DNA from: Plectrocnemia conspersa
Taxonomy: Eukaryota > Arthropoda > Insecta > Trichoptera > Polycentropodidae
Length of the DNA stretch: 64,000 nucleotides
Direction of reading: 5' to 3'
NCBI GenBank assembly: GCA_009617715.1
Contig: VTFK01000115.1
Location: 62,001 to 126,000, forward strand
Shown here: positions 24,661 through 39,280 of the stretch, piece after piece
How positions within the stretch are numbered: position 1 is the first letter of the stretch
Layout of the letters: each line of letters begins with the position of its first letter
Position numbers and translations under genes: made by a program
Notes under the pieces: generated by a model
What the model was told of the DNA's origin: nothing
The model's database searches: none
What the model saw: only the letters and a program-made list of their open reading frames with translations

Positions 24661-26484
24661 TCAATTTTCGATAGCTTTCGTTAATAAGCGCCTTCTATGG
24701 CTCATTAGAGATGTTAATTAATCCAATACATAATTAGCGATTAGTAGAAATAAAAACGACACTCATTGCTAGCATTATTTCAGAGAACCAATAGCATTTT
24801 TTAACGATTTCGTGCTAAAACACTATTAGTTCCATTTTTTAAGATTATACCTATACAATACCAGGACTTCCGAAAAGCCCGCTTCTTCGACAGCCGCGAA
24901 GACATTACGCGAGGAGGAAATTTATCAGATTTTTAATATCGAAAGTTTATACTGCGCATTCGACTAACACTGTCCGGTTGAAAATATTAGCAAATTACGC
25001 GCTTAAACTTTCTCCGTTCTCGATTATTTATAATAGTTTATTTCGGACGTAGAAACTTTTTAAACTTATAATTCGACATCGATTATATATGATATTTGTA
25101 TAATATATCATATACGTATGTCGTAATACGCCTCATAGTTTCTATTACGTATACCAAAAAAAATGGTATGAATACTAAGATGGACATAGGACACTCGTCT
25201 AAATACAATCAAAGAGTAATCGAATTGACGGCTTTTCGATTATTTTAACATCAACATTGTAGTGAAACAGTATATCTGCATATTTTAATCGAACGTTTCT
25301 GATTAAAATAGTCGTTCTGCTGGTTTACACGAACAAAAATGTTACCTAGATTTTAATCGTGCAAACGTATTTCTTTTACTAATAAAGCCATCAATAAAAA
25401 TACATACTCGTAATAAAAAAAATGTAATTTAGATTCAGTTAGCGATTACGATAATATCGTTTTAGGAATATTAACTAAACAAATTAACGTTTGTACTATA
25501 TTCACAAAAATTAAATGTGTATTTTATTGTTAGAAAAACCTAGGAAGGTGAATAGTTCATTAATGCTGCAAATGGAGCGATTTGTAATACATACACTAAG
25601 AAGATATTAAGGTTAGAATAATTAAATTTTATGAGTGTGAAAGAGTAAGCGAGATTAAATACGTCAGTGTTTATATAATAATTTATAATAAAAGTTTTAT
25701 CGCAGAGATGCTTATTGAAATGTCAAAGAGAACAGATTGATATATTATTTTATATATTGTACTTCCATCTCAATTTTATACGAAAAAATAACTAACCATA
25801 TTTTAGAGAAGAAACAAACGTTATTTATATTATTTATTAGAAAAAAAGGAAATTAAGCAAACAAGAAAAACAAACAAAAAACGAAGAAAACAACATTTAC
25901 GTCTCCTTATTCAAGTTGCATTTAAAAGCTAGTTTTGAGACAGTCGATAATACGAGTAACTAAAAATTAATATAATCAAAATTTTCTGATGAAATTTCAA
26001 TTATCTCTGAAGTATGTAGTACGATTTTAATTATTAATAATGAAAATAACCGAACAGCATAATTTACGTCATTGAGAAAAAAGTGTTTTATTAATGTATC
26101 TTGTTTAATAAAAAGTCCCTAAATTTTAAACAGCACATTGCACAACTTTACTACAGCGCAAAAAACAAAATAAATACGATAATTGTCTCAGGATTTACAT
26201 AAACTGAACTCTCATCGTTAACCCTAAAGGGGGAATGCGTTCCCGTACTTTTTATTTTAGCACTATACCACTGTTCGTACTATAATCTTTTCCGTTTAAA
26301 TTTTAATTTCTAATAAGGTCCAAATATATTTATGAATGTTATTTAAAAAACATCTAGTAAAAAATAGTATTATTATAAACCAAATAACGTCTTTCCTAAA
26401 TCTTCTACAGATTTTTAAAATAAAACTTTTTTTATAATAAAAATATTCAAAAGCTATAATATCATCAGTGGTGCTTAATACTTT

Positions 26485-27495
26485 TATAACAATATTACGA
26501 TTTACAATAAGTGAGAATTGAATGAAGCATATAAACCAAATTTTGACCAATAGGAGAGCGCAAAAAACAATTATCCCTTCTCAGAAGTCAAAAATCCACG
26601 TCAAAAGCAATAAAATGGTGTCGGCGCCGTCGCAGTGGGCGCACTCCTATTGACCAAAATTCGATTTTAATATACTTTGATCAGCCCTCTTATATCAGAA
26701 GTCCATAATAATATCAGAAATTATAGCTATCATATTTTTAAAACAGTGTAATATCGAAATACAGACACTATGTAACAACATGCGAGATGCGATGTCTGTA
26801 CTTTTTCTTTCACTTATTTTACCCTGAGAGTTGAGTTAGTTTGGTTTGTATTTTGGACTTGACACGTTCAAGTATAGGTTAGGATTGGGTTTGAACAGAA
26901 AATGTACGTTTTGTAACTGTGAAATCGAGTTTCGTATACATTTTAGAACAGTAAGTGTTTAATATTAATATTTTCACTAGTAGAAATATTTATCTTCTGG
27001 TGTAAATGTATTTGAACTTCCCTAGTGAAAATATAATTGCACTGAAAAATAAGAATTCACTGTAACATTCATAAAAGGCATCTAAATAAATAATAGGAAG
27101 TATGTAAATGTATATATTACTACGTATAGAAAACTTGAAATAGTATATTTTTACTGGCAACTGCCAGATAAATTATTTTTTCACTGGTAAAAATATAAAT
27201 CTACCGGTTTAAATGTATTCCAACATATTTTACTGAAATGACATATTTTTAGGTTAAATTCAAGATTTTTAGATTTTCTTTGAGGAATATCACAAAAATT
27301 TGGTTAATACTTAATGGCGTCATTTCAGATTTTTCCAAGGGGAGGGGCAGTCATTAGTTAACGTTACAGTCAGTGTTTGTTTTTTTTAGTATTTTAATTT
27401 CATTTAAATTTATAGTATTTCATTAAAAGACATGCATTTTTTGGCTTAATTCAAAGAGGGGCAAAAGCCCCCACTTGCCCACTTCCCCAAAATGA
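26485..27495 (-). repeat. R1 repeat copy, long, reversed
   Basis: Reads as the reverse complement of the 23.6-kb copy. It has GACCAATAGGAGAGCGCAAA, AGGTTAGGATTGGGTTTGAA, TTTTCACTAGTAGAAATA and a G-rich end at 27340-27495. The inner hairpin arm is partly deleted at 26620-26660. Confidence 0.72.
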
Positions 27496-27899
27496 TATCA
27501 ACAATTATTAAAATGTATTTAAAATATCTTGCCATTTTCTTAATACTCTTACTTTTAGTAGTGTCGTGAAAATATTCGATATTATAATATTGATTGTCTT
27601 TATTGATCATTCTTGGATTTATTATAACTTAAATGAGGATATGTCTGCATTTGAATAAACAAACTTATACAATTGTAGAAATTGTAATGACATTTATTTT
27701 AATATAAAATACTAGTTTTATACGTGTCTAGCCCTAATTACCAATCTGGAATCCCACTACTTACTTGTGTATACCCCGTTATAACGCATATGGCTAACGT
27801 CCGTCATGTTTACAATAAATGCGTTTGTCATTAAAGTAATATTAATAACACAGTAACCTTCGCGTCCATTATATTGGCAAATCAGTACATACGTTAAAT

Positions 27900-28360
27900 T
27901 TGTCCGTTACTTAGTATGATATAATAATAGTCTCCGGTCGATTCGAACGTCGCAATAAAAAGCGACGTGGGTAGTTTATTGCGCTAGCGTGAGTTTCCCA
28001 GAAATAAGCAGACGACGCGTGGTCACCCGATTCTGTAGGTTTCGCCGCCTCTGGAATTGCCGTTTTTTTTATTTAGAAATCGCCCGAGTGTTTTTGTCTG
28101 TACCCTAAATTAGTTTTTTATGTCCCGTTCGCATATCGACAATTTCCCTATCGAACCGGTTCGATGCGCCATAACCTATCCCAATGCGCTCCGTGAACTT
28201 GACCGTCAATCTACTCTTCTGCCGAAGCCGCTCGGAGTTGCGCAATTGGGTAACGCATAAACAAAAGGTGCGCGAGAGAGGTATCGTTGCGGTCGATATT
28301 TAGGCGAACGCTCGGAGCGACGTTTTAACGAGGTATTCTTACGCTCATATGTACGTAATT
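27900..28360. other. GC-richer non-coding patch
   Basis: About 450 bp stands out from its AT-rich surroundings by GC content and CpG density (for example GCCGCTCGGAGTTGCGC, GACGACGCGTGGTCACCC). Every frame is broken, and no splice-bounded exon with a known domain is visible. A regulatory element or the first exon of an unseen transcript are possible. Confidence 0.35.
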
Positions 28361-28432
28361 ATTAGCATTGTAGACAAGCAGACGTCTAGCCCGGTGCATC
28401 ACAAACTAAATGGAAAAAATGGCAACAAATTA

Positions 28433-29010
28433 AATGATCAGAATTTAAATCAACTTTGGGTCAAATGGTTAGAATATGAGAATGAAAATATAGGACGATC
28501 ATACGAATTTTAAAAAAATATTATAATATTCATCTCTTATATACAATAATATCTCGCTCTCACTAAAACTGTTTGCAAGGTTAGGTGAAAGCGAGCGTTG
28601 GTCATTACATTGAATACTCTATGAATAACTCTCAGCGAATCTGCAACGAATATAGTTAATTGTATGTATGACGCAAATGTATTCAATGCGATGAGCGAAG
28701 CGGGAATAACGATAGAGCGGTGGCGGAGCCCATTCGATCAAGTTGGTCCTAAGACACCTTGATAATGACCATGTATTGTTATGCTGATCGTATTATTATG
28801 ATTGAGGTTAAAATACAGGGCATATAATATAAATACTGACTGATTAAAATGATTCTGACCATCTGCCAAAATAATTCTTACCGTTTAATATAAATTCTGA
28901 CCAGTCCAATTTAAATTAATCATTAAATATAAATTCTGACAATCTAATATTTATTATATTCTGACCATTTAATATAAATTCTGACCACAATCGTATTAAA
29001 ATTTTGACCA
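28433..29010. repeat. TTCTGACC repeat array with inverted arm
   Basis: At 28825-29010 the plus strand has at least six degenerate units around AATATAAATTCTGACCA. A short arm at 28433-28480 carries the same motif reversed (GATCAGAATTTAAATC, GGTTAGAATAT). Between them lie a reversed R2 block (28590-28640) and unique DNA. The same inverted layout occurs at 61942-62535. Confidence 0.6.
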
Positions 29011-29559
29011 AAAAAATACAAACTAGAAAAATGTGATAAATAGAAGCTCATGGCAAAAGTGTCGATTGAACCATTGAAGGATTAAATCGGTCAAAAAGCT
29101 TTTAGCAAAATTTACAGGCATAATCTTTACAATCTAAATAATATGCTAAAGAATCGTGAGTCCCGAGACAAAAACAGTTTCGGCATATGATATACAAATG
29201 CACGCTTTAACCCTTCATTTCATGTTTTTGTTAATCGTCAAAACAAATATTGAAGGTTAAATTTTCATTGCGGATACTTTGACTTAATCTGTAAAAAGGA
29301 TTTCTCACGGTGGTATCATCACATTTTAACAAAGAAGTTTTTTTGTTCTAGACATTTATCCATTCATTTCATGATATATTATTATATAAAGTAAAATAAT
29401 AAGGCAAAAAAATAAAAAATGTGTATTGTAAATCTAAATTCAAACTATTTCAGCACAAACATGTAAAATTATAAAAATAAAGAATTTATTAAGCCATTTA
29501 GAAATATCTTTACAGTTTGATGCTAGTTGCAGATTTCCAACACCATGAAACAAATGGAT

Positions 29560-29845
29560 GTCTAGCACAAAGCCAACCTAATGTAAGTTCTAAAACTAAT
29601 CATACTTTTACAACTTTTATTAGATCAAGTATAAAGTACATCTGATCCAATCATCTCTCGAAATAGTACTGACAGACGTCGCGTCTCGCATATTGCTCCA
29701 TAGTCGGTCTGCACTACGTTATTACACTACTTCTGATATGATATGAATTGGTAAAAGTGTATTCAAATCGAATTTTGATCAATAGGAGAGCGCAAAAGCA
29801 ATTATCATTTCTCAGAAGTCAAAAATTCACGTCAAAAGCAAATTT
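29560..29845 (+). repeat. R1 repeat copy, partial
   Basis: Contains CAGACGTCGCGTCTCGCATA, TTGATCAATAGGAGAGCGCA and TTCACGTCAAAAGCAA; both ends are missing. Confidence 0.68.
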
Positions 29846-31689
29846 AACCGATGTAATAATAATGTAATAAAAATCTGTAATTAGCCGATTAGATAATGCA
29901 CATTTTTTTGTGCTACATTTTATTTACTAATAATATTTTCAACTTAAAAACTGCACGTCAATGACTTGATAGTGATATTATTATTTCTCAAATTTTAATA
30001 TAAATTAATATAACACATATTTTTTTTATATCGCGTTCCATTATCGTATTCCGATACCCAAAAGGAAGTTTTGTTACTTTGCAGTACATCAAATTAATGA
30101 AAATTAATTAAAACGTAATTAATAAAAAATATTAACGTTGACTAATATTTTTTAAATAAAAAGGCTAAAATTTTTTTCTAGAAAGCTTTCTATCTTGCAA
30201 TATTTACGAGATTTCCGGTCAGTCAGTTAAGACTTTAATTTGAAACCCTGTTAAGGATTAAGTCGTTTTAAACGGTACAAAATACTATTACGCTCATTGA
30301 AGTGTAAATTTAACTACTGACGAATAAATAAATATATAGAAATAATTAAAATAGTGAGGTAAAAATCGCTTTCCACGATTCTAAACAGGAAAAAGACTAA
30401 CATATTTTATTAAGCACTTGAAAAAAACTTTTTTTTACGAAATAGAATAAATATTGAATTATGCCAAAATATTTATACAATTAAACTATAAATAGATCCG
30501 ACAGACTGGTAAGTGTGAATAAATTAAATAATATTTTAAAACACAGGCAAAGGTAAGAACATATTTTCGTAAATGTTTCAACTCTTAAATCTCAGAAGTG
30601 CCATTTCGTACATTCGAGACTTTGGCTTCGTCAGCCGCATCGGGAAAATAAATAATTTTAATAGGTACATTTGCAAATATTGTACGTTCTCTTCTCATAA
30701 TCGGTAATTTTCCCTATTTATTCAATTTCTAAAAAACCGAAACTGAGTAAATTCCGCAAATTATCCCTACACAATCGAAACAATTCAGAGTTCAAGACCG
30801 ACTAATTCAGTATTTTTTATGAACTTAACACCATTGTATGCTAATGATAATTTATCGACAGTTTACCGAGTGCTCGTGATCTACATTATATCAATCCGTG
30901 GGAATTCCTGTGTGAATTAGTGAAACTGCTTTTTTGCAAATCGGCGAACGTAGTGTCTATAGTGGATTCCCTTTTGTTCGAACCGGTTTTTGGCACATGT
31001 GGCAGACGGCATCGTTTCCTCGGCGCATAATTTATTATGTAAAGAACATATTTGACGATTCAATCTGTAAAGGAAGTTTCTCTTCCGTTTCTGTGTTTCC
31101 ACTGAGTGAATTTTATTTTTCCTAGTAAAGTTCAGTCTGAAATTATGTATTCGATCAATTAAATTAAATACGAATAATTCATCAAATTTTCAAAAACTAA
31201 ATTTTATTGCAATAATTTATCATTTAACTACAAATAAATCCAAGATATAAGAGCCATTAGCATAAATTACTACGCTCTTGTAAACAATTAGCATTTACGA
31301 CCTGTGTTTGCATATCGCTATTCACACTACAAAGAAAAAAATATTCAATTTAATTTTATAATTATTGTAATTTTTTTATAAAGAAAGAAAGCCAAACTAT
31401 TATAAGCATTTTTTTATTCGAAAAAAATTATAAAACTTATTTAGCAGCGCAGCGCAAAATTTTACTCGAATATCCACTAAAATATATATAGATTCATTAA
31501 TATATTGTTTGGTTATATTATATATTTAGATATTTTCACTGAAATTGTTCCTTTATTTAATTAAAAAATAGTGAATGAATTTACTGCGCAGCACAAAATT
31601 TCCAAGAAGTAATTATTTGCGACACTGGAAATGGTTGGAAATGTATGGCCAAATCAATTATAAAATAATAAATACGTTAGATATAATAA

Positions 31690-31750
31690 AACAACACATT
31701 TATTTATTTATTTTATAAACACAAGCGCAGGACCAACGGCCTTGTAAAAA
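31690..31750 (-). repeat. Possible LINE 3' tail
   Basis: On the minus strand, GGCCGTTGGTCCTGCGCTTG is followed by AATAAATAAATAAA. This resembles the 3' ends of CR1-like LINEs. No reverse transcriptase is attached. Confidence 0.35.
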
Positions 31751-32416
31751 ATCAATATACTCATATAATTATGATATATAATACGTAAAATATAACTATA
31801 TAAAATATTAGCCGCGAAGTTAATTGTTAAGACCGAGTCGTATGTTTTAATAACGGCCAAACAAGCGCGCGGTCGGAATCGGGCTTCTTTTCCGACCGCC
31901 TAATAAACAGTTGACTTTGATATCGCTACCATCGGAAGTGTAGTGGGGTCGAAACGCATCGAAACGTCTTTATGAGATCTGTTAAAATGTCTTTGCGCTT
32001 AATTAAATTATCACCGACAGCATGATTTTAAACACAATACAATTATAACGCAACAAACAAAATATTTTGGGTAATCGTCTCCGGGCAAATATTCATATAT
32101 TTTTTTTATACGTTCAATTGTTTAAAAAAATTATATGAATATTTTAAAACTGAATTCTGAAACTATAATGGTACGTCAGAATTGTCTCACTCAGAATATT
32201 AACGCAAAATTGTACAACATTGGCATTAAAAGTCAGAAAGTAAAAATCAGTGAAACCGATCTCGAGTTCGATGTCTTTTTTTATGAGCGGCAATGAAAAA
32301 ACAAATGCGTTCTTCTTTAAAATGAAAAAAACATTGTTATAAAAAATTCCGCTGCACGGCTAAAGTCGATGGTTTTTCTTGAAACGCAATTTTTTCTATT
32401 TAAAAATATTTTTTTC

Positions 32417-32850
32417 TCAATATGCTAATCTTCCTTGTTCCACGGTTAATTCGCAGTATATAAATTCTGAACAAATTTCGCGCAAATTTTCAATAAATAT
32501 TTGTATGTTGGTAATAATTTGCATAGCACTCGACGATTGTCCGCGAGTGCTGATTACTACCGTATTGCCGTTATCCAATTTTTGGCATCGTCCGAGTCGT
32601 CGACCCGACAAATGTGCAAATTCTCCTATTCGGTTAGCGGAGCCATTGTATGCCCATTGGACGGACAACTTCACACTACTCGGACATTGGATAAACGGGC
32701 TTACTTGCTCGCGCGTCTTTTGTGTTGTCCATTTACTAAATTCGCTTTATTGTCGCATAATAAGCGATCACGATTGGACAGACGGAACTCTTCCAAAGCA
32801 GACGACGGCCGTTTTATTATAATCGATTAATTAATTACTATACTTCGTAT
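32417..32850 (-). other. GC-richer patch with an unidentified minus-strand open frame
   Basis: The minus strand has an 85-codon frame (32674 to 32417) with motifs such as SGRRLGRCQKLDNGN and NIQIFIENLREICSEF, ending in a stop. Just upstream (about 32750-32690) a second short frame begins MDNTKDARASK and ends in a stop, one frameshift away. The patch is clearly less AT-rich than its surroundings. I do not recognise the protein. It could be the last exon of an unannotated gene, a decayed retrocopy or chance. Confidence 0.25.
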
Positions 32851-33349
32851 AACGAAAGGTGCATTTTATAAAATTTTGTCATTGTACATATTTTGCGCGG
32901 TACGTATGTACTGTTCATTCTTCTGCGATCAATGCGCGCTTACATCAGTGGTGCTCAAATCACCGAGTAACATTAAATAAAAGTATAAATGTACGCGTAC
33001 AGTAATATAACGAACCTTGAAAAGACACTGTCGAGACAGTATTGATCGCGATGTACAAAACACGTCTTTGATTAGAAAACGCTCACCATCCCGATCCACT
33101 TAGGTTTCATCCGAAATATATGTATCTCTATACTGTGTATAAAAATTGTCTGTATTTCATATAAACGTTTATTATTCAAATTGAGAATCCACTTATCACT
33201 CGATTTACGCGGTTGAGAATTTTTTTTAAATATTCCAAATCAAACATATTTGGTTCTTTTGAACTTTAAAATGAAATAAAACACATAAAAATCGTGGCAA
33301 TGGCCATGACATTGGCTTTATTACAAAGATAATTTTATGCCATTAGTGT

Positions 33350-33500
33350 TTAAATATAATTTCGGCCATATGGGCACCGCGGCTGGCTCGAATAAAGTGC
33401 TATCCGGAAGACCGCTTTTTCGAGCAGCCGGGGCCGTATATCGCGAATAACGCGGCGAATGTTGGCTTTTAAGTCGTTTATCGGCATAGACTAGCGACAT
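33350..33500. other. Small GC-rich patch
   Basis: CACCGCGGCTGGCTCG and AGCCGGGGCCGTATATCGCG stand out from AT-rich flanks. The minus strand is open for 60 codons without a known domain. Confidence 0.25.
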
Positions 33501-34762
33501 CACATTAAATAATCCAAATGTGTTAAATTACACAATCTTGGAGGGCAATGTTATAAAATACAATACATACTATTTTCGTGCATTTCATTATATATTTCTA
33601 GTTATTTAACTACGAATACAATATTTATAAGCAATAAATATTTATTTTTTTAAATAAAATTTTAAAACATAGAAATGTTTTTTTTAATTTTCCAAAAGAA
33701 CTATTAAATACGATTAACCTGTTTTAAATTTGTAAATAAAACGAATATCGTTTTTTTCTGATGGTTTTTTAGAAGCCCTATTTATACCGTTCGGTGATTA
33801 TTGAGCAAACGAAAAATCCGATCATAGATTATCAATATACACATATATGTATATTTAAGAATACGTCAATATATACAAAAAATAATTTATGTTCATATCA
33901 CAAATGTTACTACGATTTTAATTTAAATTATCATGTTTTAAAAATATTTTACAAATTGTAATTTGTATTGCAGTAATTTACATTAAAATGTTTAGTTTAA
34001 AATATATTTGACATAGTTTTAATATATATTTGACAATCACACAATCATCTATATTTGAGCAATAATCCGGTCACCATTTTATTTGGTCAAAAAAAGGGTA
34101 GATGAATTTAACACGAGAGGGAAAGCATCGTAAACGATCCTCGCAGTAAAAAGCCTGCGACCTTTACCACTGAAAAAAAATCGTCGATTTGATTAATTAC
34201 GAATCGAGGTTCAAAAAATGATAGAAGCTGTGGACTATTCTTAAAAACGGACTTAAAACATTTTAAACGACGAATTAGGACTAGATCCTAATACCGAATT
34301 AATTCATCCGTATTTGCTTTGCAACTTTCTAACTGCCGAAATTCCAGAAATTATTTACATTTTTAAGTTATTATTATGCAGCTGTGGACTTTCTTAACGG
34401 CAGGTATTGAATCTTTGCGAGCAATATTAATAATGTCAAATTTTTAAAATATTTAAATGAATTTTTTGAGAAATCCGATTTATTGTAATTATAACAAAAA
34501 TATATATTTAGTACTTTATTTAATGAAAAATTTACACCTAAATATATTTTTTTAAATTTCAAATTTAAATTCTTTACAAAATTCAAACTATACTTTTATC
34601 AATATTTAAGGTACATTTATAAAAATATTAGACATGCTTTGACACATTGCTGTCAATAAAAACCACACCGGCAGCAACTGAATGAGTCTTTTCCGCAGTA
34701 GGTATAATTAAAATAAAACTTTTAAAACTCACTTAAAATTTGATACATGCTCTCTTATTTTT

Positions 34763-34816
34763 AAAATTAAAGTTATGATATTATTCTTCAAAATTAAAGT
34801 TATGATATTATTCCAA
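34763..34816. repeat. 27-bp tandem duplication
   Basis: The unit starting AAAATTAAAGTTATGATATT occurs at 34763-34789 and, truncated by a few bases, at 34790-34816. Confidence 0.8.
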
Positions 34817-36894
34817 TATTATTCTTCATAACTTTTGGTTTGCTATTTTATATCCGAATAGTTGAAAAGCTAGTTATGACTGTCTAAAGACTTCTGACGG
34901 TGGCTTCTGCTTTTTTATATGAAGCTGATCCGGATATTTTACGGAAATGTGTATTTGTTAATACCAACGAAATAAAATTATCAGCCCGAATCAAAGCAAC
35001 AGTAAAAACAGAATAAGAACAGTAAGCCACATAATGACATTTTCAAGGAAAGTCCATTGAAATCATAGCGACAATACCAAAACGAAAAATAAATATTAAC
35101 ACTTAAATTTTTCATTTTATTAGAAGAGTTATATTTTTTTATAAAAATATCATATAATCAATTTTTATGAAGTCATTTTTTACGTAGCAACGAATATTAT
35201 TATTCCCTGTTAAAATATCAAACATCTGTCAAAATATGACATATGGTTAATTCATTTAAAAACTGACCCCTATACATTTTCAGTCTGTTAAACGGATGAC
35301 CATTTATTTACAACTACTGACTTTTTAATCAAATTCTTAGCTAAAATCAAACAAAATTACTGACTCAATAACACGTAGGGTTGTATTTTTTTAACATTAC
35401 TTGAGTTTTCCGAAACTGTTTTATTATTTTCGTACTATTAACATTTTTGTTATAATAAATATTTGAAGAAGTAATACCTTATGTCAATAAAATAACTTTT
35501 TAAAAATACTACAATAAAAATAATCATATTCTTCGTCTATTCATCATATTGGTTCATTCATCGATATTCCATTGAATAAAATGTGAATAAATAAAATTAA
35601 ATGTGCCATCCATGCGACGTCTTTAACAATACTTGCTAGTTAAAATAAAAAAAATATTCTCCAAGAATGTATTCATTATACGGTCTGACTAAAAAAGGTA
35701 TCAAAGTTACGACGGTACTTCACATTAATAATAATCTGAAATAATAAAATCTCGTTGTAAGAAATAGTCCATAACTCATAGGTCTATAATAAAATAGCGT
35801 AACTAAGTAACAATCTGAGTAACTAAAATAACGTAATAACATTATAGCCATTTTCTATATTTAAAAAAAATATATCAAAATATAAATGGCTCTCCTAAAA
35901 TCTAAAAAGAAATCCAATTATAGCCATAACTCCAAAACACGTATGACGTATAGAATCAATATAGCGCATGTCACATTTACCTACTTTGACGTAAAATACA
36001 AAAAAATCACTGTACAATATTTGTATTTAAATATTTACCTTCTCAATTACTTTTTGATGGATATTACGTCATATATATTACATTTAATCAACTATCGTGA
36101 AACATTCTTTTCCCAATTTTATAATTATTTCTAAGAACAAAAGTACGATATCTAGAATATTCACTTCCTAATGATTCAGCTACAGTTTTGTGATATATAT
36201 ATATAAGTCATACAATGCTTCTTTTGTGTAGAAGAACTTACATAATTCCGCGTAAGAAAGTGTCATTTAAACAATCAAGTTTTCATCAACGAAAATCATA
36301 ATTTAAGCAACACATGATTTGAGAACCTTCAAAAAATATCACCACAGACATTTGAATATGTAAAGAAAAGCACTCGATTGATAAACTTACGAGCACTATT
36401 TAAACAAAACGCGATATGAGAACCTCCAGAAGTAGAAATCGCCACGAAAATGTAAAAACTTTCATGAAAGTAAAGCAGCTTACGGTTTAAACCATAAACA
36501 TTAATCATTGTGATAGTATTTCAATAATAATTTGGCTCGTTCGAGTTCTAATAATTGTTCTTATTAAAACGCGCAGAAGAATTTTATGGTATTGTCATGC
36601 TTAAGACAAATACATTTTTTCAGATTAATCACCACACGATAGTCTTGGTAACGGAATGCCACGATGTAAAAATTCATACACCGGATAAAAGGGACGTTCA
36701 TTAAAGAATTGGATCAGCCGTACTAATTGATCGACACAAACCCGTTTACCATTCGTCAAAGCACTTGATGTCTCATACATTTTCGTGTGGTATTTTTTTA
36801 TTCAAGCATGGTGAAACAACTATAAGTCTAGTATAATTTTATAAATTCCAATATGGACTTAATATCAAAGCGCTTCTAATAATTAATTGATTTG

Positions 36895-38170
36895 AGCAGG
36901 GGGGGCACTTCAGATTTTTCCAGGGGGAGGGAATTTTTTTCATTTCATTAAGATTCATAGTATTTCATTAAATTGCATGCATTTTTCTGAGCAAATTCAA
37001 GAATCGACATTAAAAGCAATAAAATCGTGCCGTCGTAGTGGAAACACTCGGTTATCTAGCGTTCATGTTAAGACTATTTATGACAATATTACGAGTTACA
37101 ATAAGTGAGAACCAAATGAAGCTCATATAAAACAAATTTTGACCAATATGAGAGCGCAAAAAACAATAATCCCTTCTCAGAAGTCCAAAATTCACGTCAA
37201 AAGCAATAAAATCGTGTCGGAGCAGGCAAAGTGGGAACGCTCGGTAACGAGCGTTCCCACTGCGACGGCGACGGCAGTGATAATTGTTTTTGCGCCTTCC
37301 TATTGACCAAAATCATGGTTTGTATATTCTTTGACCGACACTTTTATATCAGAAGGATAGCTATCGTATTTTTAAAACATAATATAATATCCAAGTGCAG
37401 ACGAACTATGCAACAATTGCGAAATGCGACGTCTATCTGTACTACTTCATCCGCTTATTTTTCCTGATAACTAAGCTGGCTTATTTTGTATTTTGGACTT
37501 TAATTCGTGATAGTAATAAAATAATAATTAATTTGGAACTTTCACAAGGTTAGGTTTGCGTTTGAACAGAAAATGAACTTTTCACTGTCAAATTGAGTTT
37601 CATAGAGATTTTAGAGCAGCATATAATTTCACTAGCGCATATTATTTAAACTATATTTTCGCTGGTAAAAATATACTATATCTATTGGTGAAAGTGTATT
37701 TGGACTTCACTAGTGAAAATATAACTTTACTGAAAAATACACATTCACTGTAAAATTTTTACATTACATGTAAATAATTAATGATGAATATGTAAATGTA
37801 TGTATAAAAAAGTTAAAATCATATAATTTTATTAACACCTGCCAGATAAATTGTATTTTCACTTGTAAAAATATAAATTTACTAATGAAAATGTATTCCA
37901 ATATGATTTAATTGAAATGACAGATTTTAAAAAATATTTTCGAGATAGATTCAAAACTGCTTTTTTAAGAAAACTTAACTTGAGAATAAACCCGACAATT
38001 TCAGGGGCTTCATTTCACTTTTTTAAATATTTATATTTTATTAATTTATCGTATTTAGATTTTTTATAATATTTATATTCTATTAATTTATCGTATTTAA
38101 TTAAGTGCCATGCATTTTACTGGCCAAATTTACGGGGGGGGGGAGAGGAAAATGCCTTCTCCCCCATAAA
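36895..38170 (-). repeat. R1 repeat copy, longest (about 1.3 kb), reversed
   Basis: Runs from a G-rich end (CAGGGGGGGCACTTCAGATT) to another G-rich end (TTTACGGGGGGGGGGAGAG). Inside are a perfect palindrome around 37240 (GAACGCTCG / CGAGCGTTC), GGTTAGGTTTGCGTTTGAAC and two CACTAGTGAAAATATAA motifs. This is the best copy for reading the family's structure. Confidence 0.75.
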
Positions 38171-38744
38171 TTATCGATACAGCAAAAAAATGGTTCGTTA
38201 AGTTATAAATGAATAAAAAGAATTATTTATAAAAAAAAAATAAGCTATACCTTTTACATCAGGGGAGGCCAAGACGTCGACCGCGAAGTCATTATAGGTA
38301 GTCCGCGGAAGAAAGACTGTCGAATAAGTCTGAAAGTCCGAGAAAAACAGAACGCTACAATGTACTTGAATTAAAATATATTCATTAGTAATAAATAACA
38401 TTTTTATACATTATTTTATAAGTATGTATTTTAAAATAACGTAGGTGGCAAATTTATTATATTTTTTTTATAACTTATGATTGCGCTAGACGTTATGAAA
38501 AAGTCAGAAGTAATTCCAAAATGTCTATAAATATGTATGTACACGTTTAACCCACATTTTCACTATAATGTACACTGAGTGTACATGTCATCTAATTAGG
38601 TAAATATTTTCAGTAAAATTAACGCGATAGACTCATATAATTATAAATTGAGATAATAACATCATATGTATAAGTAATTATCAGATGTAACAAAAATAAA
38701 TATCACGTCAACAAAACCAGCTAAAAAATTTTTTTCAGGAGAGT

Positions 38745-38810
38745 TTTAGTTAAAGTTTATTCAAACCAAATTTTGATCAATAGGAGGGCGCAAAAACAAT
38801 TATTAAATTG
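38745..38810 (+). repeat. R1 fragment
   Basis: Only the arm block TTTTGATCAATAGGAGGGCG with ACAATTATT remains. Confidence 0.55.
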
Positions 38811-39280
38811 AAAATCGCTAAATTAAATTACAATAAATCTTCGAGATGTGAATTTTACAAGAGGCTCCAGAAGTTTATTTATTTATTATTTATTTTAGCA
38901 ATTTATTTAGATAATATTGCTAATAAATGTGTATACACTAAACAAATATAATCAAAGCATAATATAAACATTAACAGAATATAAAAAATACTTTTTTTGT
39001 GTTTATACTTTTTTTGAAATTTATTTTTTATCTACAAATACTTCTAAGTATTTTATATTTTAAATAAATGAGTAAAATATTTATTAAAATATAATCTCAA
39101 AACATCCTTTAAAAAATATAATAATTTATTAATAAATCACAATTAAACCTAAATTTATTTTATGTAAATAGTAGTTTATTATCAAAATATTTGATTTTTT
39201 TACTGCGTGCTTAATTAACCCCATATTATATTAAAAAACTAAGCCTGACTAATTATTATTAGCAATACTTTGTGGATAGT

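Noticed and set aside
30917..31102. Possible zinc-finger fragment on the minus strand
   Set aside because: Cys and His residues are present but not in C2H2 spacing, and neighbouring frames give no domain.
35886..36134. 82-codon plus-strand open frame in AT-rich DNA
   Set aside because: AT-driven Lys/Asn/Tyr/Ile composition with no recognisable motif.
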